Origin: Coleofasciculus sp. FACHB-1120
Lineage (GTDB): Bacteria > Cyanobacteriota > Cyanobacteriia > Cyanobacteriales > FACHB-T130
NCBI RefSeq assembly: GCF_014698845.1
Contig: NZ_JACJTV010000038.1
Location: 1-52,521 of the forward strand
Direction: 5' to 3'
DNA length: 52,521 bases
In this document: in pieces, positions 43,461-52,425 of the stretch
Layout of the letters: every line of letters starts with the position of its first letter
How positions within the stretch are numbered: position 1 is the first letter of the stretch
Made by a program: the position numbers and the translations under genes
The notes under the pieces: generated by a model
Databases searched by the model: none
What the model saw: only the letters and a program-made list of their open reading frames with translations
What the model was told of the DNA's origin: nothing

Positions 43461-43796
43461 GGCAATCTTATTTTTTTGAAGGCAGAGATTATTTGATTTT
43501 AAATTTTAAATTGAGGATTGACAATTTCCGTTAAATTAGCGAAACACTCAGTTCCTGTTAAAGCGTTGCCCGCTTAGATAAGAATCTTCCAAAATCTGAA
43601 ATTCATTAGGTGAAATTGTAACAACTATTCCTTTAGAGGGATGCTTTTCATCTTTCAACTCGACAATCAAGAAAGTTTATAATCAGCCATCAAACACCCC
43701 ATTGGCAACAACCAAAGCATCCCCTCCGATCACCCATTTAAAAAAACAGCGATAGAATATCATCCGTTAGCTCTCAACACTCAAGAAAATTTCAGC
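43461..43796. promoter_or_regulatory. Divergent intergenic region
   Basis: This 336-bp AT-rich gap between the DUF2259-like and ferritin-like gene starts must hold both promoters. A tandem TTTTAAATTTTAAATT tract near 43497 is AT-rich and unremarkable otherwise. I see no RNA gene or repeat. Confidence 0.4.
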
Positions 43797-44555
43797 ATGA
43801 ACTTTTTTACTTACCTGTTGCACCTAGCCGCATCGGGTGCTAGTGCTTACATTGGTGCCCGCCAAATCCGCGATCCTTTAACGCGCCCAAATGTCCTCGC
43901 TGGGTTCCAACTGGCAGAATCAGGTTCAGTTCCATTCCTACAAGCCTTGAGCGATCGCGCCGCTGCTGAAGGCGATACGTGGCTAGCTGAAAAACTCGCC
44001 CGCCACGCCTCTGATGAGAAGCGTCACGGTCAAATTTTTGCCCAAGCGCTGAAGCGGCTGAACAAGCAAGTCATTGACTTCAAGAAAGCTGCTGAAACCA
44101 AGCCAGAGGGTAAGCCAGATGAACGCCGCCGCAGTCCCTTTTTTGAAGCTTACTTTGAAGGATACTCGCAAGAAAGCTTCAAACCGCAGAATATTGACTG
44201 GGTGGTGTTCATGGGTAGCACTTATATCCTAGAACTAGATGCCAGCAAAGACTTCGTTCGCATGGCTAACGTGTTACCAGAGGACGAACCGAACAGCGCT
44301 AGTTTGAAAAAGGGACTCCTTAGTATCGCCCAGGACGAAACCGGACACGCTGCTTATCTTTTAGAAGCGCTAAAGCGTCGCCTCCCAGATGCAGCGGTAG
44401 AAGAGATTGTGGATACGTGGCGGACTCGCAAGGTGAATGCTTTGTTGGCAATGGTGACGAATCTGACGCAGAAAAGCGGACAGATGCCTTCACTGGTTCA
44501 GGATGGCGTTCCTACAGAAATGTCTGAGGAAGATTCAGAACTAGCGGTAGCTTAA
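43797..44555 (+). CDS. Ferritin-like diiron-domain protein
   Basis: This 252-residue protein is a four-helix-bundle diiron candidate with two clear carboxylate/histidine pairs, DEKRH (E74, H77) and DETGH (E181, H184). E41 and E146 provide the remaining ligands. It belongs to the ferritin-like family widespread in cyanobacteria, related in fold to rubrerythrin and MiaE-type proteins. Whether it stores iron, acts as an oxidase or a hydroxylase is not known. The N-terminus (MNFFTYLLHLAASGASAYIG) is hydrophobic but looks like helix 1 of the fold. It converges on the aldo/keto reductase. Confidence 0.8.
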   Translation: MNFFTYLLHLAASGASAYIGARQIRDPLTRPNVLAGFQLAESGSVPFLQALSDRAAAEGDTWLAEKLARHASDEKRHGQIFAQALKRLNKQVIDFKKAAETKPEGKPDERRRSPFFEAYFEGYSQESFKPQNIDWVVFMGSTYILELDASKDFVRMANVLPEDEPNSASLKKGLLSIAQDETGHAAYLLEALKRRLPDAAVEEIVDTWRTRKVNALLAMVTNLTQKSGQMPSLVQDGVPTEMSEEDSELAVA

Positions 44556-44584
44556 AACCCTATTCTCTCCTTGTCTCATTTCCT

Positions 44585-44656
44585 GTAGGGGCAAAGCCTT
44601 CGGGCGAATACTTTTGTCGTTGCAGCAAGTTGTTCACCCGAAGGCTTCACCCCTAC
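44585..44656. terminator. Long inverted repeat between convergent genes
   Basis: Two 24-bp arms (44585-44608 and 44633-44656) pair with four mismatches; the ends are GTAGGGG and CCCCTAC. It sits between the convergent ferritin-like and aldo/keto reductase genes. It is of a dispersed cyanobacterial repeat type and may act as a bidirectional terminator. Confidence 0.55.
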
Positions 44657-44661
44657 CATAA

Positions 44662-45531
44662 TCAGGATGCTGTAGCGCGGTTAATTTTGGCGACTTCCTC
44701 ATCAGACAGATTGACATCGACGGCACGTACAGAGTCTTCAATGCTGGAAACCTTACTTGCGCCAGGGATAGGTACAATGGCTGGAGATTTTGCCCGCAGC
44801 CATGCTAGGACAATATTGTAGACAGAAACGCTTTTTTCTTGGGCAAGTTGCGCGATCGCATCAATATCTTCCAGTTTGCCCACGCGACGGCTACCACCCA
44901 ACGGACTCCAAGGTAAAAACGTTAGTTGTTCCTTTTCGCAATACTCCAGAACTCCGTCCTCCTCCGGCTGACGATTCCAAGGATTGTACTGGTTTTGCAC
45001 GGAGACAATCTCAACCACATCGCGGGCGCGTTTAATTTGCTCTACTGAAAAGTTAGAGACGCCGACAAACCGGATCGTTCCTTGTTCCACAGCTTCTTTT
45101 GCTGGTTTCAGTGACGCTTCAATCGTGTAGTCTGTATCGGGTGGGTGGTACTGCCAAACATCTATCGGCTTTCCCCCCAACGCTTCAAAGCTGATCCGAA
45201 TTGTCTCTCGTAGATGGTCGGGGTTGCCGTTGCGCGTCCAGCTACCATTGGGGCGCATCAGTCCGCCCTTGGTTGCAACGAGAACATTACTCTTGTCACC
45301 TGAATAAGAGGAAAGCGCTTTACTAATTAAGCCTTCGTTGTGGTGCTTATCTGATTCATCTTTGCAGTAGGAATCAGCAGTATCAATCAGCGTCACGCCC
45401 AAGTCGAGGGCGCGATGGATGACTTTTATAGATTCTGATTCTGGGGGTCTGCTACTTAAAGACATCGGCATTCCACCCAGAGCGATCGCGCTGATTTTGA
45501 CACCTGTATGTCCGAGTTCTTTCGTTTCCAT
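44662..45531 (-). CDS. Aldo/keto reductase
   Basis: The 289-residue protein is a single-domain NADPH-dependent oxidoreductase of the AKR superfamily. The catalytic tetrad is visible: D50 and Y55 in DTADSY, K88 in ATKGG and H129 in QYHPPD. The C-terminal phosphate-binding segment IPIPGASKVSSIEDS (as VPIPGA) is typical. The physiological carbonyl substrate cannot be inferred. It lies in the same direction as the ABC permease upstream, but with 159 bases between, so cotranscription is uncertain. Confidence 0.9.
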   Translation of the reverse strand: METKELGHTGVKISAIALGGMPMSLSSRPPESESIKVIHRALDLGVTLIDTADSYCKDESDKHHNEGLISKALSSYSGDKSNVLVATKGGLMRPNGSWTRNGNPDHLRETIRISFEALGGKPIDVWQYHPPDTDYTIEASLKPAKEAVEQGTIRFVGVSNFSVEQIKRARDVVEIVSVQNQYNPWNRQPEEDGVLEYCEKEQLTFLPWSPLGGSRRVGKLEDIDAIAQLAQEKSVSVYNIVLAWLRAKSPAIVPIPGASKVSSIEDSVRAVDVNLSDEEVAKINRATAS

Positions 45532-45690
45532 TGTTTAATTTTGCTTTCGTCTTCTACCCCTTCAATTGATTAAAGATTGCCGGATAGAAATCGTCTGTCT
45601 GACGGTTAGTTCTCAACAAGCGATCGCAAATTCTGTCTATCAACAGTAGAGACGCGGTATTGGCGTGTCCCTAAGTCTAAGAGGGAAATT

Positions 45691-46473
45691 TCAACTCGAC
45701 GCACTTGTATAAAATCGCAACGCAAACCGCCAGAAAACCCGCGAAGCAAATAATAGCGCCAACGCCAGAACTCCTGCACTCACCATCCAACCCACCTCAA
45801 CTCGTCCCAGCATCGCCTCGGCTGGTATCGTTGTTAAAAATGCCACTGGCACTACGAAAGTAAAGAAAAAACGGTAAGCAGCCGGATAAGCAACCATTGG
45901 GTATCGCCCAGCTTCCAAAAATCCTCTGAGTACCTCAGTGACGTTGTAGATTTTCACAAACCAGATGCTGGTCGCCCCCAGCATAAACCACAGGCTGTAC
46001 AGAATTGCGAAACCGAATAGTAGCGGAATCGTACTTAAAAAGTAATCGCTTATTTTTAAACCCAACCGCGCCCCAGCGTAGCCAATTAGCACTCCTCCAA
46101 AGACTAAATCTGGCAACCCCCAAGGAGAAAAGGCGCGGGTAGAAAGCCAAAATTGGCTGCTGATGGGCTTCAGCAGCACAAAGTCTAGCGTTCCTTGCTG
46201 AACCTGATCGACAATCCGGTTTAAATTTGGCACCAAGAAAGTATTAGAAAAGCCTTGCAGGATGGTAAAAACTCCCAACACAACCAAAGCTTCTTCCCAC
46301 TTCCAGCCCTCAAAGGTGTAACCATTGCGGTAGAACAAGGACAACCCAAACATACTACCTGCAAGGTTTCCCAAACTACTGAATGCTGCCAGAACAAAAT
46401 TGACCCGGTATTCCAGTTCGGCAGCGATCGCTGTACTCCAAAATAGCTTTAGTACCCGTAGATATCGTTGCAT
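45691..46473 (-). CDS. ABC-2 type transporter permease (second subunit)
   Basis: This 260-residue membrane protein has six predicted helices and the ABC-2/COG3694-type features VNFVLAAFSSL and VDQVQQGTLDFVLLKPIS. It pairs with the permease at 50289-51080 and the ATPase at 51077-52084 to form one exporter. In other cyanobacteria I expect the three genes to be adjacent, but here 3.8 kb of unrelated DNA intervenes. The substrate is unknown. A ribosome binding site of moderate quality (GAGAAG) precedes the ATG at 46473, and a short 5' duplicate of this gene is found at 47337-47367. Confidence 0.85.
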   Translation of the reverse strand: MQRYLRVLKLFWSTAIAAELEYRVNFVLAAFSSLGNLAGSMFGLSLFYRNGYTFEGWKWEEALVVLGVFTILQGFSNTFLVPNLNRIVDQVQQGTLDFVLLKPISSQFWLSTRAFSPWGLPDLVFGGVLIGYAGARLGLKISDYFLSTIPLLFGFAILYSLWFMLGATSIWFVKIYNVTEVLRGFLEAGRYPMVAYPAAYRFFFTFVVPVAFLTTIPAEAMLGRVEVGWMVSAGVLALALLFASRVFWRFALRFYTSASS

Positions 46474-46551
46474 CTTCTCAAGCTTGCAAGGTGTGCCAAT
46501 TTGAAAGTAACGCGATTTGCGAATAGCAACACGGCGAAAGCGATCGCGTCT

Positions 46552-47013
46552 TTAAATCCCACTTTTCTGACGCGGATCGTCGCTGGGAGGATGCCAGCCG
46601 CCTTGCACCCAAAACCGACGAGATTTCTGAATAAAACCATCATTATGAAACTCATCATTAAAATCAAGTCGATTGCAAGTAGCTCTACCTGTAGGGGTAA
46701 TACCTAAAATTTTTATACCGTCTGCTGTTGTCCAGATAAAATGTTCAGCCCACGGTTGCTGACGAGGATTAAATAAGGGTATTTCTTCTTGAGTTTCTGT
46801 GTCAATTCCTACTATAAAATTATAACGACGCTCATTACAGCGACGGCAAGCTAAAGCTAAATTTTCAATCTCATCAGACCCTCCCAAAGACTGCGGCAAC
46901 AAATGCTCTATGGTGAGTAGAGATGTACTCAAAAATTCAGGAGAATGGCAATACTCGCACAAATATTTTGCTCGTTGCCGTACCAACTGCTGGAGCTTAT
47001 TTGAAATCGTCAC
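46552..47013 (-). CDS. HNH endonuclease
   Basis: The 153-residue protein has a zinc-binding HNH fold: C19 and C22 (CEYC), E36-H37 (TIEHLLPQSLGG), N51, C56 and C59 (CRRCN). All three HNH positions and the four zinc cysteines are present, so it should be an active nuclease. Its ATG overlaps the stop of the upstream small gene by four bases (ATGA). It is widespread in cyanobacteria as a small free-standing gene; role unknown. It sits in the segment separating the two permease genes. Confidence 0.9.
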   Translation of the reverse strand: MTISNKLQQLVRQRAKYLCEYCHSPEFLSTSLLTIEHLLPQSLGGSDEIENLALACRRCNERRYNFIVGIDTETQEEIPLFNPRQQPWAEHFIWTTADGIKILGITPTGRATCNRLDFNDEFHNDGFIQKSRRFWVQGGWHPPSDDPRQKSGI

Positions 47014-47177
47014 GGTTGAGCAGCAATTTGGGCGTTGATGTAGGTAAAAATCATGTCTAATTCTCCTATACCCTCCAGTTCAGCAGCTTCTTCTGGCGTA
47101 AGCAGATCAGCCTTTTTTTTATCCAAAAGTTCTTCCATCCGGGACTGGAGTTCTTCTGTGAACTTGAAAAGATTCAT
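47010..47177 (-). CDS. Small conserved protein coupled to HNH endonuclease
   Basis: This 55-residue acidic/helical protein (MNLFKFTEELQSRMEELLDK...) resembles small cyanobacterial proteins found directly upstream of HNH genes. The frame opens further upstream, but the ATG at 47177 gives the usual N-terminus. It overlaps the HNH start by four bases, so the two are translated together. It could be a regulator or partner of the nuclease; no DNA-binding motif is visible. Confidence 0.7.
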   Translation of the reverse strand: MNLFKFTEELQSRMEELLDKKKADLLTPEEAAELEGIGELDMIFTYINAQIAAQP

Positions 47178-47336
47178 ATTCTTTACTTTTTCAACTCGGA
47201 TGCCAGTCGTTAGCCAAGAAGAGGGTCTAATTACTACTGGGGTCATGGCATTTTTATAGTAGCTTTAGTTCGGTTGTACTATTATAGCGATCGCGCCTTC
47301 ACACTTTATATCTATGAGCGATGGATAGTTAGGGAT

Positions 47337-47367
47337 GCGATCACTTTACTCCAAAATAGCCCTAGTA
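47337..47367 (-). pseudogene. Fragment of an ABC permease 5' end
   Basis: These 31 bases match 46424-46454 (the start of the second permease gene) at 27 positions. Translated in the corresponding minus-strand frame, the wider region reads LRLLGLFWSKVIASL, comparable with LRVLKLFWSTAIAAEL of the permease. The reading frame ends at a stop within about 40 bases. It is a remnant of a duplicated or older permease copy, presumably left by the event that inserted the HNH/helicase DNA. Confidence 0.7.
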
Positions 47368-47484
47368 GGCGCAAGCTTTGTTGCTTTCCCAGAAACGGTT
47401 AAAGATAGAATTTGACAAACTTGCTACAGAAAACCATGCAAAAGTTACTTGCTACTGGATTGAATACAGCAGTGGAGCACTCTA

Positions 47485-50256
47485 ATGAATAAACCGACAG
47501 GAGATGACATAGGCGACTCAGTAAGTAGTTCGCGGGAAAGTTGGTTTGAGAGAAAGAAAGCCTGGGAGTACATAAGCCGTTACTTTCAAGATGGCAAAAA
47601 AGAGATTCGGATCGCCTCCGGTTTTTTTACTATAAGAGGTTGGGGACTGATCCGAAGATACACAACTGGTAAGCGTGTTTACCTCCTGGTTGGTATTGAC
47701 GACCCCGGCGAAGATCGGGCACGAAAAGCTCTGATTGATGAAATTATGCGCGATCTGCGTACTGGCTTGGACAGAGATCGACGGCAGACCGTGCTTGATT
47801 TAGTAAAAAAAATGGAGTCCGGTCGTTTATGCCTTGTAGATGCTAGGGCTACAGATCATCATGCCAAGCTCTACATAGTTGACTGTAAGGTAGCTATTAT
47901 GGCTTCGTCCAACCTAACTGGACGTGGTTTGATGGAGCAAATCGAGTCTGGCAATGTCATCACTAAACGTCGTGAAGTTGTCGCACTTGCGAATGAGTTT
48001 GATAATTACTTTGCACAAGCAAAAGATATCACGCAGGAACTACTAGAAGCCCTCTGGCTCTGGCTAAATTTTGTGCGTCCTTGGGATGTCTATCTAAAAA
48101 CTATGCTGGCTCTAGAAGACCTTCAGCCTGTCAAGGGAAACTATAAAAAACGTCCTGTTAGTTACCAGATAGACATGATTGCTCAAACGCTCCGTCAAAT
48201 CCGCGATTTTGGCGGTTCGATGCTAGTAGCCTCTACCGGGCTAGGCAAGACTGTGGTCGCAGTTCATGTGGCGTTGCACCTCCGTGAGGACGACGAGATT
48301 GATAATGTCATAGTTATTGGTCCAAAGGCAGTCCGAAACATTTGGAAGCGCGAAATGCGTGATGCTGCTCTACCTTGTGAATATTTTATTCGTCAGGCTT
48401 TTGACAAAGAAAGTTCCGCTCAAGATAGTAGCCTTGAATTATTTGAAGAAATTGCAGAGAATATCCACCAACAGCATTGGCTGCTAATCATAGACGAAAG
48501 CCATACTTTTAGAAATCGCCACAAGCAAGATTTATTCAATATGAAAAAGCGACCGGCAGAAGCTAGGGCATTTGTCAGGTTGAAAACGCTTTTCAAAGAA
48601 AATAAACTCAAGGTACTACTTCTGACTGGCTCTCCTTATGCAAGAAATACTGATAATATAAATAATCAGTTATTTTTATTGCCTCATACTGCTGAAAGCC
48701 GTGCTTTATTGGACGATTATGTAGATGATGCACGTTCATGGCACATCAATGAGACTGATGAGTTTATTCACTTACCAGTAGCTTCCCAACTAACTACACC
48801 TCACGTAGCGAAATATTACGGTCAACCGGATGGACAAGAGATTTACATCACCTTTGGCGAAGACAAGAAATACATTCCAAAGGTGAAATTACACAGTATT
48901 ACTTTCCCTCTTCCACTGGAAACAGAACTTACTAAGGCTATTATTAATTGCTACTTTGATCTAAACTCACGTAAGCCAATGTTTAGAGAACTTATAAGGA
49001 GATTGGTTAAAATAGCGTGGTCAAGTTCACCTTTAGCAATTCGCGGAGTCCTTGAGAATGTTATTGATACTCCAGGAGGAAAAAATGAGTATAAACTTGG
49101 AAAACTAGAGTTTGCATTTACACGCCAGGAAAGACAAAAAATTATATTACCTATAATCGAAAAACTGCATGAGTACAGTTTTGAGAGTGACGCTAAACTA
49201 AAATCACTTTGTCTCATTCTTAAAGAGCTTCAGCAGAGGTCAGAAAAGGCTATTATATTTTGCGAACGACGGGCAACTATTATTTACTTGTTACAAGCTT
49301 TAGCTAAGTTAATACCTTCCCTGCGTGTAGTCACTACGATAGAGCAGGGAGAGTCTATTCATAAATACGAGATGAAGGAAACCAAAGAAATAGAGAAACT
49401 TATTAAACAGTTTGCACCAGTGGCTAACGATGCTGAAGGCAAGTATGAGGAAAATTATGATGTCTTCATTTCAACAGATGCTCATGGGGTCGGTGTCAAT
49501 ATGCAGGATGCGTCTATAGTCATCAATTATGATATTGATTGGACTCCCATTAGTCCAGTCCAGCGTGCTGGTCGCATACTGCGTTTTTGGCATTCTCCTC
49601 GAACGGTTGAAGTATATACTTTTATTCCTACTTTGACGGATAAGACAAATCTTGAATATGATTTGGTAGGCATCAGACGTCGCTGGGAAAATCTTATGGC
49701 ACGTCATGAGGAATCTAGAAAGTTGACTGATTTGTCTGTCTTAACTACCAGGATTACACAAAAAATTAATATGTCAGATGTGGCATCAGAAGTAACTATA
49801 AGATCGGGGCAATTAGACCTGGAAGCTATAGCCGATATGGATATCTCACCCTACTTCCAGCACACAGCTAAACTACAGGATAATCGTAACTATGCTGAGA
49901 CTATTCCTAGTGATATTATTAGTGCCAAAGTTTACTCAGAACATAGCCCTTCAATTTACGTTCTGCTGAATCATAATGGTAAGTATCACGGGCTTGTTTA
50001 TAATCCTAAAACCAAACAATTGCGTGAGCCGACTGTTGTTAAGCTCCTCGATCTAATTGCCTGCACTGAAGAGACTGAAACGGCTTTGGTTGATTACGAC
50101 CAAGTTGAAGAATTGAGTGATGCTTGCATTCAAGCTTGGTGTGACCAACAGAGTATTAAACCTGAAGATGTTGTCCGAGAATGCGCCCTGTACCTGAAAC
50201 CAGAGAATGAGGGGGATGCTGTCAAGGATTGGCTTAATGCTCAATACCCCATCTAG
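47485..50256 (+). CDS. PLD-nuclease/SF2 helicase fusion (candidate antiphage protein)
   Basis: The 923-residue protein has an N-terminal phospholipase-D-like domain (~20-190) with one complete HxKxxxxD motif (H126, K128, D133). A superfamily 2 helicase core follows, with Walker A STGLGKT (K255), DESH (D337-H340), AIIFCERR, a DVFISTDAHGVGVNMQ motif V region and QRAGRILR motif VI. A single HKD implies a dimeric nuclease. PLD-plus-SNF2/helicase combinations occur in bacterial defence islands, and in HsdR-like effectors, so a DNA-targeting defence role is likely but unproven. It carries no HIP1 site over 2.8 kb and is AT-rich between ~48500 and 49500, unlike its neighbours, which suggests recent acquisition. 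No methylase or other partner is nearby. Confidence 0.88.
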   Translation: MNKPTGDDIGDSVSSSRESWFERKKAWEYISRYFQDGKKEIRIASGFFTIRGWGLIRRYTTGKRVYLLVGIDDPGEDRARKALIDEIMRDLRTGLDRDRRQTVLDLVKKMESGRLCLVDARATDHHAKLYIVDCKVAIMASSNLTGRGLMEQIESGNVITKRREVVALANEFDNYFAQAKDITQELLEALWLWLNFVRPWDVYLKTMLALEDLQPVKGNYKKRPVSYQIDMIAQTLRQIRDFGGSMLVASTGLGKTVVAVHVALHLREDDEIDNVIVIGPKAVRNIWKREMRDAALPCEYFIRQAFDKESSAQDSSLELFEEIAENIHQQHWLLIIDESHTFRNRHKQDLFNMKKRPAEARAFVRLKTLFKENKLKVLLLTGSPYARNTDNINNQLFLLPHTAESRALLDDYVDDARSWHINETDEFIHLPVASQLTTPHVAKYYGQPDGQEIYITFGEDKKYIPKVKLHSITFPLPLETELTKAIINCYFDLNSRKPMFRELIRRLVKIAWSSSPLAIRGVLENVIDTPGGKNEYKLGKLEFAFTRQERQKIILPIIEKLHEYSFESDAKLKSLCLILKELQQRSEKAIIFCERRATIIYLLQALAKLIPSLRVVTTIEQGESIHKYEMKETKEIEKLIKQFAPVANDAEGKYEENYDVFISTDAHGVGVNMQDASIVINYDIDWTPISPVQRAGRILRFWHSPRTVEVYTFIPTLTDKTNLEYDLVGIRRRWENLMARHEESRKLTDLSVLTTRITQKINMSDVASEVTIRSGQLDLEAIADMDISPYFQHTAKLQDNRNYAETIPSDIISAKVYSEHSPSIYVLLNHNGKYHGLVYNPKTKQLREPTVVKLLDLIACTEETETALVDYDQVEELSDACIQAWCDQQSIKPEDVVRECALYLKPENEGDAVKDWLNAQYPI

Positions 50257-50288
50257 AAACGCGATCGCATTCTTGCCCCTCTTTCTCC

Positions 50289-51080
50289 CTAAGCCCCCAT
50301 CCCTGAATATTGTTTCAATCCCCGTCGCCACATCCAACGATTCCAGACAAAAAACAGCAAACACCAACCGAACATTGTCAACAAACCCCGCCCTAAATCC
50401 ACTGGCAACCCTACCAACAACGCCGCCGGGAAATACACCAGATAGGGGAACGGCGTCCACTGCACCACCTCACGCACCGTTGGCGGAAAAACTTCTAGGG
50501 GTGCAACAACGCCAGAAAGAAACAGATACAGCAAATACCAGAATTGCTCAATGGCGCTAGCGCGTTCCGTCCAAAAAGCAAATAGAGCAAACGTGTATTG
50601 GATGAGAAAACGGAGTGTGAAGGCGATCGCGACCACCCCAAAAAATAATAAAATTGTCCCCACACTCGGCAACCAAAGAGCCTTCGGGTAGAGGGTGAAA
50701 AACAAGATTATCAACCCCCCAATGAACGGTAAACGGGCAAGGCGTTCGGAAAGATGAGAAGCAACGTGATGCCACACCGGGTCTAAAGGTTGCAGCAGTC
50801 GAGAAGACAACGTCCCTTGCACCACCTGCTTCTCAAAATCCCAAATCACCCAAACAACCGTAAACTGCCTAACCAGAAAGGCTGCAATGAAATAACGGGC
50901 AAAATCTACTGGCGACAGTCCAAATTGCCCGCCTTGCGCTGCTGCCTCCATCCAAATCCCCATCAATATGAAGGGCACAGAACCTGATAGCGCCCACAAA
51001 AATAGTTCTGCCCGATACTCCAGCATATGAGCGTAATAAGCTAGCAACAAAGCTTTGGCGGTTCTAATTGCTGAACTCAT
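50289..51080 (-). CDS. ABC-2 type transporter permease (first subunit)
   Basis: This 263-residue membrane protein has six predicted helices and belongs to the ABC-2/COG4587-like family (EYRAELFLWALSGSVPFILMGIWM, QVVQGTLSSRLLQPLDPVWHHVA). It starts inside the end of the ATPase gene with an ATGA overlap, so the two subunits are made together. Its expected partner, the second permease, is not downstream; the PLD-helicase gene on the opposite strand and the HNH pair come between. It should still dimerise with 45691-46473 if that gene has its own promoter. Confidence 0.85.
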   Translation of the reverse strand: MSSAIRTAKALLLAYYAHMLEYRAELFLWALSGSVPFILMGIWMEAAAQGGQFGLSPVDFARYFIAAFLVRQFTVVWVIWDFEKQVVQGTLSSRLLQPLDPVWHHVASHLSERLARLPFIGGLIILFFTLYPKALWLPSVGTILLFFGVVAIAFTLRFLIQYTFALFAFWTERASAIEQFWYLLYLFLSGVVAPLEVFPPTVREVVQWTPFPYLVYFPAALLVGLPVDLGRGLLTMFGWCLLFFVWNRWMWRRGLKQYSGMGA

Positions 51081-52084
51081 ACAACGACTCCTGCACGAAA
51101 CACCTGACCGATTACTTCTTCAATCGGCGGGTCAGTTACCGCCAAATCCAATACATCCATTTCCGCCAAAATTTTAGCAACTGTGCGCGTCAGCGCCTCC
51201 CGCCGCACCAGCAGCCGCACCACTTGACCTTCTACCGCTTTGATTTCGCCATAAGATTTTAAAGATGCCAAACTTCCCCTTTCTACATCATCTTTCGGTA
51301 GCGGATGCGCCAACTCTACTTTCACCTCGCGGTACGGGGCAAAGCGGTCTAGGAGTCCATCCAAACTGCCATCATAAATTAGCTGACCTTGATGAATCAG
51401 TAGCACCCGTTGACACAAAGCAGTAATGTCTGCCATGTAGTGGCTGGTTAAGAGAATCGTCGCTCCATAGAGCTGATTGTACTCCCGCAAAAACTCCCGC
51501 ACCCCTACCTGAGCATTGATATCCAGTCCCAGCGTCGGCTCATCCAAAAACAACACCTTGGGCTGGTGGAGGAGTGCTGCTAGCAACTCAGCCTTCATCC
51601 GTTCCCCCAAAGAAAGCTTCCGCACCGGCTGATTCAGCTTGCCTTGCAGTGAAAGCATCTCCGTCAGTTCCCCCACCATCCGCCGAAACTCTTTGTCGGG
51701 GATGTTATAAACAGCAGCATTTATCCTCAGCGAGTCCATCGCTGGCAAGTCCCAGAGCAACTGCTGCTTTTGCCCCATCACCAGCGTAATTTGTTTCAAA
51801 AAGGACGTCTGACGCTGGAAAGGAACCTGTCCCGCTACACGCACGATGCCTGCGGAGGGATGGATTAACCCCGTGAGCATCTTCAGAGTCGTCGTTTTTC
51901 CTGCGCCATTGGCACCTAAAAACCCTACCACTTCCCCAGGTTCAATCTCGAAGGAGACATCTTGAACCGCCTTCACCTCGCGGTAGGTGCGGCGCAGAAA
52001 GTGCTGTAATGTCCCCTTAAGTCCGGGTCCTTTGACCGCCACTGGGTAGACTTTGCTCAGTTTCTCAGCCGAGACGATGGGCAT
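51077..52084 (-). CDS. ABC transporter ATP-binding protein (COG4586-like)
   Basis: The 335-residue ATPase has Walker A GANGAGKTT (K63), the signature LSLGERMKAEL, Walker B VLFLDEPTLGLD and the H-loop TSHYMADI. The C-terminal extension after ~240 is typical of the NatA/COG4586 group that pairs with two ABC-2 permeases. The MPIVSAEKLSKVYPV start is family-typical. It leads the exporter operon on the minus strand. Cargo could be an antibiotic, polysaccharide or lipid; nothing here decides. Confidence 0.93.
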   Translation of the reverse strand: MPIVSAEKLSKVYPVAVKGPGLKGTLQHFLRRTYREVKAVQDVSFEIEPGEVVGFLGANGAGKTTTLKMLTGLIHPSAGIVRVAGQVPFQRQTSFLKQITLVMGQKQQLLWDLPAMDSLRINAAVYNIPDKEFRRMVGELTEMLSLQGKLNQPVRKLSLGERMKAELLAALLHQPKVLFLDEPTLGLDINAQVGVREFLREYNQLYGATILLTSHYMADITALCQRVLLIHQGQLIYDGSLDGLLDRFAPYREVKVELAHPLPKDDVERGSLASLKSYGEIKAVEGQVVRLLVRREALTRTVAKILAEMDVLDLAVTDPPIEEVIGQVFRAGVVV

Positions 52085-52425
52085 TGCAATTCTTGTAGTT
52101 TATGGATCTAACTTCATGATCTCAAAGGCGACTGGTTGTTGCTATCCAACTATGGCAAGACTTAAACGGGTATCCTAGATTACTCTCAATTCCAGACCGA
52201 GCTTTTCCAATCTCAAGGTATTTACGTTTTTGTCTATCCACGCCATAAACTGCAACGAGAAGTTTGCAAATGTCTGGGGGTTTCAGATGGATGATATCAA
52301 CGAAAAAGGGCAGAGGTATCCCCCGCCCTAGATAGCGCCGCCTCTCGTTAACTTACGAACTAAGTACCTGGGACTAATTAAATATAAGATGGGATAGGTT
52401 CTCTAAACGGAGTGTTCCATTATTT
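52085..52425. other. Intergenic region with a possible gene remnant
   Basis: On the + strand a frame from 52109 reads GDWLLLSNYGKT, a stop near 52164, then LDYSQFQTELFQSQGIYVFV to a TGA at 52292. Its protein-like composition suggests a decayed gene end, but I do not recognise it. A CG-rich hairpin AGGGC...GCCCT lies near 52307-52331. The region also holds the promoter of the ATPase gene (leftward) and the left end of the IS630-like element. Confidence 0.35.
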
